Positions 6,278 through 9,871 of a stretch of DNA of 9,871 nucleotides are shown one piece after another. Every line of letters begins with the position of its first letter. The stretch's first letter is position 1. The notes beneath the pieces were generated by a model that saw nothing but the letters and a program-made list of their open reading frames with translations, ran no database searches and was not told the origin of the DNA. The position numbers and the translations under genes are program-made. The stretch is from Chloroflexota bacterium (GTDB lineage Bacteria > Chloroflexota > Anaerolineae > Anaerolineales > UBA4823), in assembly GCA_021849525.1 (NCBI GenBank), contig JAJZSS010000027.1:1-9871 (forward strand), given 5' to 3'.

Positions 6278-7261
6278 ATGTCCCCCAACCGGTATAAAGC
6301 ACAGCCGATACGTCCATCAGAGATCACCCCGGAACATATTTACTATTCCCGGCGTGATTTTATGAAAGGGTTCAGCGTTTTAAGCGCTGGCGCTTTCCTG
6401 GCAGCATGCAGTCCAGGAGCCAGTAACACGCCAGCCCCTAATGGCAGCGCTGGAGTGGAGACAGCGATAGAGCTGCGGGATGAATCTGGTGATCCGGCCA
6501 ATACCATCGAGCAGATCACAAATTACAATAATTATTATGAATTCACCACAGATAAGAGCGGAGTTGCTTCCCTGGCGCAGGATTACCAACCACGCAGCAG
6601 TGAAACTGCAACCGATTGGACTGTTGAAGTATACGGATTGGTCAACAAACCCCAAACTTTTGGGATGGAAGATCTGCTCACCAAATTTACCCAGGAAGAG
6701 CGCATCTATCGCTTACGCTGCGTAGAAGGTTGGTCGATGGTCATTCCTTGGACCGGTTTCCCGCTGGCAGCCTTGCTCCAGCAGGTTGAGCCAACGAGCG
6801 CTGCTCAGTATGTGCGCTTCGAAACTGTGTTTGATCCCGACCAAATGCCCGGACAGAAATCGCGGATGTTTCCCTGGCCCTATCAGGAGGGATTACGCCT
6901 TGATGAAGCCATGAATGATCTGGCGCTCCTGGTCACTGGACTCTATGGGCGCGAGCTGCCGGCCCAGAATGGGATGCCCCTCCGTCTGGCTGTGCCCTGG
7001 AAGTACGGTTTCAAGAGTATCAAGAACATCATCAAGATCGAGCTGGTAGACAAAGAGCCCGGCACCCTGTGGTCCAGTGTGGCACGGAATGAATATGGCT
7101 TCTATGCGAATGTCAATCCCGAAGTCGATCACCCCCGCTGGTCACAGGCCAGCGAACGCCGCATCGGAGAAAGTGGCCGGCGTCCCACATTAATGTTCAA
7201 TGGCTACGCCGAAGATGTTGCCGGTTTGTATGAAGGAATGGACCTGCGAGTCCATTATTAA
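6278..7261 (+). CDS. msrP: Protein-methionine-sulfoxide reductase catalytic subunit MsrP (molybdopterin), Tat-exported
   Basis: 327 residues. MsrP (formerly YedY) reduces methionine sulfoxide in exported proteins, using a molybdopterin cofactor and electrons from the membrane subunit MsrQ. The N-terminal SRRDFMKG (24-31) is a full twin-arginine export motif, followed by the hydrophobic run [13 protein letters not shown]. The LAAC ending looks like a lipobox, so the mature protein may be lipid-anchored at C44, unlike the soluble E. coli enzyme. The body matches the family closely: [15 protein letters not shown] has the molybdenum-ligand cysteine (C148). [54 protein letters not shown] and the ending [20 protein letters not shown] follow. 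msrQ begins 6 nt after its stop. Confidence 0.97.
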   Translation: MSPNRYKAQPIRPSEITPEHIYYSRRDFMKGFSVLSAGAFLAACSPGASNTPAPNGSAGVETAIELRDESGDPANTIEQITNYNNYYEFTTDKSGVASLAQDYQPRSSETATDWTVEVYGLVNKPQTFGMEDLLTKFTQEERIYRLRCVEGWSMVIPWTGFPLAALLQQVEPTSAAQYVRFETVFDPDQMPGQKSRMFPWPYQEGLRLDEAMNDLALLVTGLYGRELPAQNGMPLRLAVPWKYGFKSIKNIIKIELVDKEPGTLWSSVARNEYGFYANVNPEVDHPRWSQASERRIGESGRRPTLMFNGYAEDVAGLYEGMDLRVHY

Positions 7262-7267
7262 GATGCC

Positions 7268-7984
7268 ATGCCGTCCTCAATCCGAATCTTTAAGGCCAGA
7301 TTTACCTGGCTCCAAATCCTGACCCATATCGGCGCCTGGCTACCCGGCATCTATCTGGCTGCAGCGTATTACACTGACAATTTGACCATCAATCCTATCC
7401 AGGCGCTGACTCAGCGCCTGGGATATACTGCCCTGGTGCTTCTGGTGCTTTCACTCGTCTGCACACCTGCCAATACATTCTTTGGTTGGCGACAGGCGCT
7501 TAAACTCCGCCGCCCGCTCGGTATCTATGCCTTCCTGTATGCATCGACTCATTTTTTAGTCTTCACCGGTCTGGATTACGGCTTTGATTTTGACATACTT
7601 GTTCAAGAAAATCTCGATAAACCGTATATTCTGATCGGGGCGATTGCGCTGTTAATCTTGCTGGCATTGGCGGTTACTTCCTTCCAGTGGTGGATGAAAC
7701 GTCTGGGGAAAAGATGGAAACAACTCCACCGGCTGATTTATCCCGCAGCACTGCTTGTCCTGCTGCATTTCGCCTGGTCGCAAAAAGGCGACCTCCTGAG
7801 ATTACAGGGTGAAGTCCTGCAGCCGGTAATATTTAGCCTGATTGTCGGCGTCTTATTACTGGTGCGCATCCCCATAATTCGTCGGCAAATCAGCAGGCTG
7901 CGGAGTGCTCTTCCCAGGCCACCTTCAAAATCCCAGGAAAAGAAGCAAACATGGGATCCTCACAAATCCCGGGCCGGCTCATAA
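7268..7984 (+). CDS. msrQ: MsrQ, heme-binding membrane subunit of the MsrPQ system
   Basis: 238-residue membrane protein of the ferric-reductase-like transmembrane family. It passes electrons from the respiratory chain to MsrP. Hydrophobic segments lie at about 15-33, 50-68, 86-103, 119-138, 155-170 and 184-200, giving the expected six helices. Likely heme b ligands are H95 (YASTHFLVF), H154 (WKQLHRLIYP) and H167 (LLHFAWSQKG). RRPLGIYAFLYA and LGKRWKQLHRLIY are family hallmarks. The ATG at 7268 has no good Shine-Dalgarno site, so translation is probably coupled to msrP. The C-terminal tail (about 205-238) is basic, polar and cytoplasmic. It is slightly longer than the E. coli protein because of this tail. 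Confidence 0.95.
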   Translation: MPSSIRIFKARFTWLQILTHIGAWLPGIYLAAAYYTDNLTINPIQALTQRLGYTALVLLVLSLVCTPANTFFGWRQALKLRRPLGIYAFLYASTHFLVFTGLDYGFDFDILVQENLDKPYILIGAIALLILLALAVTSFQWWMKRLGKRWKQLHRLIYPAALLVLLHFAWSQKGDLLRLQGEVLQPVIFSLIVGVLLLVRIPIIRRQISRLRSALPRPPSKSQEKKQTWDPHKSRAGS

Positions 7985-7997
7985 GGTCAGGCTGATT

Positions 7998-9107
7998 GTG
8001 ATAAATAGAAAAGATCATCTCAGCTCACCCCGAAGCCTTTCCGTGGGGCTGATCCTTGGAGTGCTGCTTATCTCCATCCTGCTGGGTCAGCAGGCCAGTC
8101 ACGCCCAGGCTCTGCAGCCAGATGATTGGGGAACGCCGATCCCTCCTCCCCCATTCACCACCAACTATACAATCTATACTCAGAATTTCTCCTATGCGGA
8201 GCCTTTCCGGATCACGGATATGCGGAGCTCGGATAACAACCCGATCGAAAGCTATGATATGCATACCCTGGATATCTACCGCCCCGTTGAGGATGGTATG
8301 CTGCTGGAGAACCGCCCGGTTGTATTTTTCGTCCATGGCGGTGGCTGGACAGAAGGTTACCGTAGATGGTTCCGCTCGCTGTCCTGGTCCTTTACCGGAC
8401 AGTTGGGCTGGATTACGGTCGTCGTTGATTATCGTCTGACCGGGTATGAAGTTTTCATCGCCGATCAATACTGCCCGGACCGGGAGACCTGTGGATTGCC
8501 CGAAAATGCGAATTTGCGCAGCAAGGCGGCTGAATATCCAGATAATATCCAGGATGTCGCAGCTGCCATGCGCTGGACACGGGATTGGATCGGAGAGCAA
8601 GGCGGTAATCCTACTGCGATATTCGGTCTGGGTTATTCTGCCGGGGCGCATTTGATTACCCTCTTAGCCACCCATCCCGACTATGCAGATCTCCGGCCTG
8701 CCCTGCGAGCGATCGCAGCTTTGAGCGGGCCTTATAATCTGGCTAGTAAGGATTTCAAGGAAGACTACCTCTTTGTTTTGGCGCCAACTTTTGGCGTTCC
8801 TTTGGACAATATCGAGCTGGCAGACGCCTCCCCACAATCTCAGATCAGCGGAGTGGACTGGCTGCCGCCCATGCAGTTGTTGCATGCACAACACGATCTG
8901 CCTTACCTGAACGATCAAACGATCCAGTTAGCTCAGTCTATTCATGACAAGAGCCTGTCAGTAGAAACCGTTTATCTGCAAGGATATTCTCATGACAGCG
9001 AAATGTTTGCGCTGCAATATGTGGATGAATATCCAACCCAGCAAATCATCCAATTTTTTGAAAGCTATCTTTCATCCGTTAATTACCTGCCCCTTATCCC
9101 ACACTAG
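7998..9107 (+). CDS. Secreted alpha/beta hydrolase (carboxylesterase/lipase-like)
   Basis: About 369 residues from a GTG start at 7998. There is a signal peptide: basic start (INRK), hydrophobic core VGLILGVLLISILLG, and a signal peptidase I-like site near SHAQA. A proline-rich linker follows, then the hydrolase fold. FFVHGGGW (residues 111-118) is the oxyanion-hole motif of the HSL/BD-FAE-like group. GLGYSAGAHL carries the nucleophile S214, and the acid is probably D300 (HAQHDLPYL) and the base H332 (GYSHDSEMF). Two cysteines (YCPDRETC) may form a disulfide outside the cell. The frame is open upstream into msrQ to an ATG at 7905, but that would bury the signal sequence. GTG at 8043 is another possible start. 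The start lies 13 nt after msrQ, so it is probably co-transcribed with msrPQ. The substrate is unknown: an ester or peptide-like compound. This gene is not a known part of the MsrPQ system. Confidence 0.9.
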   Translation: MINRKDHLSSPRSLSVGLILGVLLISILLGQQASHAQALQPDDWGTPIPPPPFTTNYTIYTQNFSYAEPFRITDMRSSDNNPIESYDMHTLDIYRPVEDGMLLENRPVVFFVHGGGWTEGYRRWFRSLSWSFTGQLGWITVVVDYRLTGYEVFIADQYCPDRETCGLPENANLRSKAAEYPDNIQDVAAAMRWTRDWIGEQGGNPTAIFGLGYSAGAHLITLLATHPDYADLRPALRAIAALSGPYNLASKDFKEDYLFVLAPTFGVPLDNIELADASPQSQISGVDWLPPMQLLHAQHDLPYLNDQTIQLAQSIHDKSLSVETVYLQGYSHDSEMFALQYVDEYPTQQIIQFFESYLSSVNYLPLIPH

Positions 9108-9134
9108 CAGTCTGAGGCTATAAAGTTTTTAACC

Positions 9135-9162
9135 TGGACACTGGATAGAATCCTGGTATAAT
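9135..9162 (+). promoter_or_regulatory. Promoter of perR
   Basis: TGGACA (9135-9140, five of six) and a perfect TATAAT (9157-9162) with a 16-nt spacer. The -10 also has the TGn extension (TGGTATAAT), identical to that of the tRNA-Ser promoter. Transcription would start near 9169, leaving a leader of about 50 nt. Confidence 0.72.
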
Positions 9163-9180
9163 TCCTTGTAAATATTTATT

Positions 9181-9197
9181 ATCAATAAACTATTGAT
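9181..9197. promoter_or_regulatory. AT-rich palindrome in the perR leader, possible Fur/PerR box
   Basis: ATCAATA-AAC-TATTGAT is a perfect inverted repeat with 7-bp arms and a 3-nt centre, flanked on both sides by TTTATTA. Its AT-richness, size and place just after the predicted start fit an autoregulatory site for a Fur-family repressor. It does not match the B. subtilis PerR box exactly. Confidence 0.6.
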
Positions 9198-9218
9198 CTT
9201 TATTAAGTAGTTAACAAA

Positions 9219-9659
9219 ATGGATCGCATAAACCGCCTGGTTGATAGATTGAGAGAGAGTGGATTCCGCATGACGCCCCAACGGATGGCTATCCTCAGGA
9301 TTCTGCTGGAGAGCACCACCCATCCCACTGCCGAACAAATTTACGCCCAGGTCAAGCCAATCTTTCCTATGACCAGCCTGGCGACTGTATATAAGACCGT
9401 GGCCCTCTTGAAAGAGATGCATGAAATATTGGAGATCAACCTGGGCGATAGTGGGTCACGCTATGATGGAAATAACACCCTCCCCCATGCGCATCTAATT
9501 TGTGTACAATGTAGTCAGATCATCGATTCTAATTCAGTAGATCTCAGCCAGCTTGCCAATAACCTGGCTGCTCAAACGGGCTTCAAGATCGATCATCAAA
9601 GGCTGGATTTCTTTGGAATCTGTCCAGCCTGCCAAACCAGTCTCATTCCGCAAATATAG
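9219..9659 (+). CDS. perR: Fur-family regulator, PerR type (peroxide/iron responsive)
   Basis: 146 residues, normal length for Fur/PerR. The winged helix is seen as RESGFRMTPQRMAILRILLE and HPTAEQIYAQVKPIFPMTSL, followed by ATVYKTVALLKE. The dimerisation domain carries two CxxC motifs for structural zinc, CVQC (95-98) and CPAC (135-138). The regulatory metal site aligns with B. subtilis PerR: H35, D83 (SRYD), H90 and H92 (PHAH), and D103 (IIDS). Aspartate at the last position is a PerR feature; classical Fur has Glu there. PerR senses peroxide by iron-catalysed oxidation of the histidines and then releases its targets. The downstream ferritin gene is a typical target. No clear Shine-Dalgarno site precedes the ATG. 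Fur-family membership is certain; the PerR subtype is likely but inferred. Confidence 0.93.
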   Translation: MDRINRLVDRLRESGFRMTPQRMAILRILLESTTHPTAEQIYAQVKPIFPMTSLATVYKTVALLKEMHEILEINLGDSGSRYDGNNTLPHAHLICVQCSQIIDSNSVDLSQLANNLAAQTGFKIDHQRLDFFGICPACQTSLIPQI

Positions 9660-9678
9660 CGGACACATCTAATTTCTT

Positions 9679-9684
9679 AAGGAG
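9679..9684 (+). promoter_or_regulatory. Shine-Dalgarno site of the ferritin gene
   Basis: AAGGAG, 9 nt before the ATG at 9694. The 34-nt gap after perR has no visible promoter or terminator, which supports co-transcription. Confidence 0.75.
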
Positions 9685-9693
9685 AGAAAACCT

Positions 9694-9871
9694 ATGTTCA
9701 GCAAACGTGTTTCCGAGCTCATGAACAAGCAGATCAAGTACGAATTGGATTCTGCGTACCTGTACCTATCCATGGCTGCCTATTTTGAAGGTGAAAACCT
9801 TCCCGGTCTCGCCCATTGGATGCGTTTACAGGCCAAGGAAGAACGGGCCCACGCAATGAAATTTTATGGCT
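9694..9871 (+). CDS. Ferritin (non-heme iron storage), partial at right edge
   Basis: The first 59 residues are visible, beginning MFSKRVSELMNKQIKYELDS. They match the first two helices of bacterial ferritin (FtnA-like). The ferroxidase ligands are in place: E17 (KYELDSAYLYLSMAAYF), and E50 and H53 in QAKEERAHAMKFY. Ferritin oxidises Fe(II) and stores it as a mineral core in a 24-subunit shell in the cytoplasm. The gene follows perR closely, so it is probably in the same transcript and released when PerR senses peroxide or loses its metal. About two thirds of the protein lies outside the window. A bacterioferritin is less likely given the sequence, but not excluded by the fragment alone. Confidence 0.95.
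   Translation, partial: MFSKRVSELMNKQIKYELDSAYLYLSMAAYFEGENLPGLAHWMRLQAKEERAHAMKFYG

Noticed and set aside
8025..8651. A 208-codon minus-strand frame
   Set aside because: It is antisense to the secreted hydrolase, which has a signal peptide and catalytic motifs; no recognisable domain on the minus strand.
9108..9134. Possible terminator between the hydrolase and perR, ending in a run of five T
   Set aside because: No stem of more than three pairs could be formed before the T run, so it does not meet the standard for an intrinsic terminator.

Overview
The window looks like ordinary chromosomal DNA from a free-living bacterium. I infer Chloroflexota, probably an Anaerolineae-like lineage. The grounds are moderate GC content, a tRNA gene without an encoded CCA, a Tat-exported MsrP that also has a lipobox, a GH1 glucosidase, and the overall look of the proteins. 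This is impression, not proof. I see no mobile elements, CRISPR arrays, rRNA or phage genes, and no gene-free stretch longer than about 300 bases.

The left part (1-5234) is read entirely on the minus strand. A TetR-family repressor gene (1959-2684) has a near-textbook sigma70-type promoter and a perfect 19-bp palindromic operator. It is followed by two paralogous MacB/FtsX-type ABC transporter permease genes, the second of which runs off the left edge. Upstream of this block is a tRNA-Ser(GGA) gene with its own extended -10 promoter and a strong hairpin terminator. Next come a two-domain GNAT acetyltransferase gene and, 22 nt upstream of it, a GH1 beta-glucosidase gene. The last two form a probable two-gene operon whose promoter contains overlapping repeats.

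The right part (5447-9871) is read on the plus strand. It opens with an orphan OmpR-type regulator whose receiver domain has lost most phosphorylation-pocket residues. Then comes msrP-msrQ, the molybdopterin and heme methionine-sulfoxide reductase system for exported proteins. A secreted alpha/beta hydrolase is packed directly behind it with 13 nt between genes. The window ends with a PerR-type Fur-family regulator, with its own promoter and a palindrome in its leader, followed 34 nt later by a ferritin gene cut by the right edge.

Functionally, msrPQ, perR and ferritin share a theme of oxidative stress and iron storage: repair of oxidised surface proteins, peroxide or iron sensing, and iron sequestration. 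The TetR-ABC unit looks like a self-regulated export or lipoprotein-handling module. I found no clearly novel multi-gene system. The most unusual points are the degenerate receiver, the lipoprotein form of MsrP with an attached hydrolase gene, and the very clean regulatory sites.
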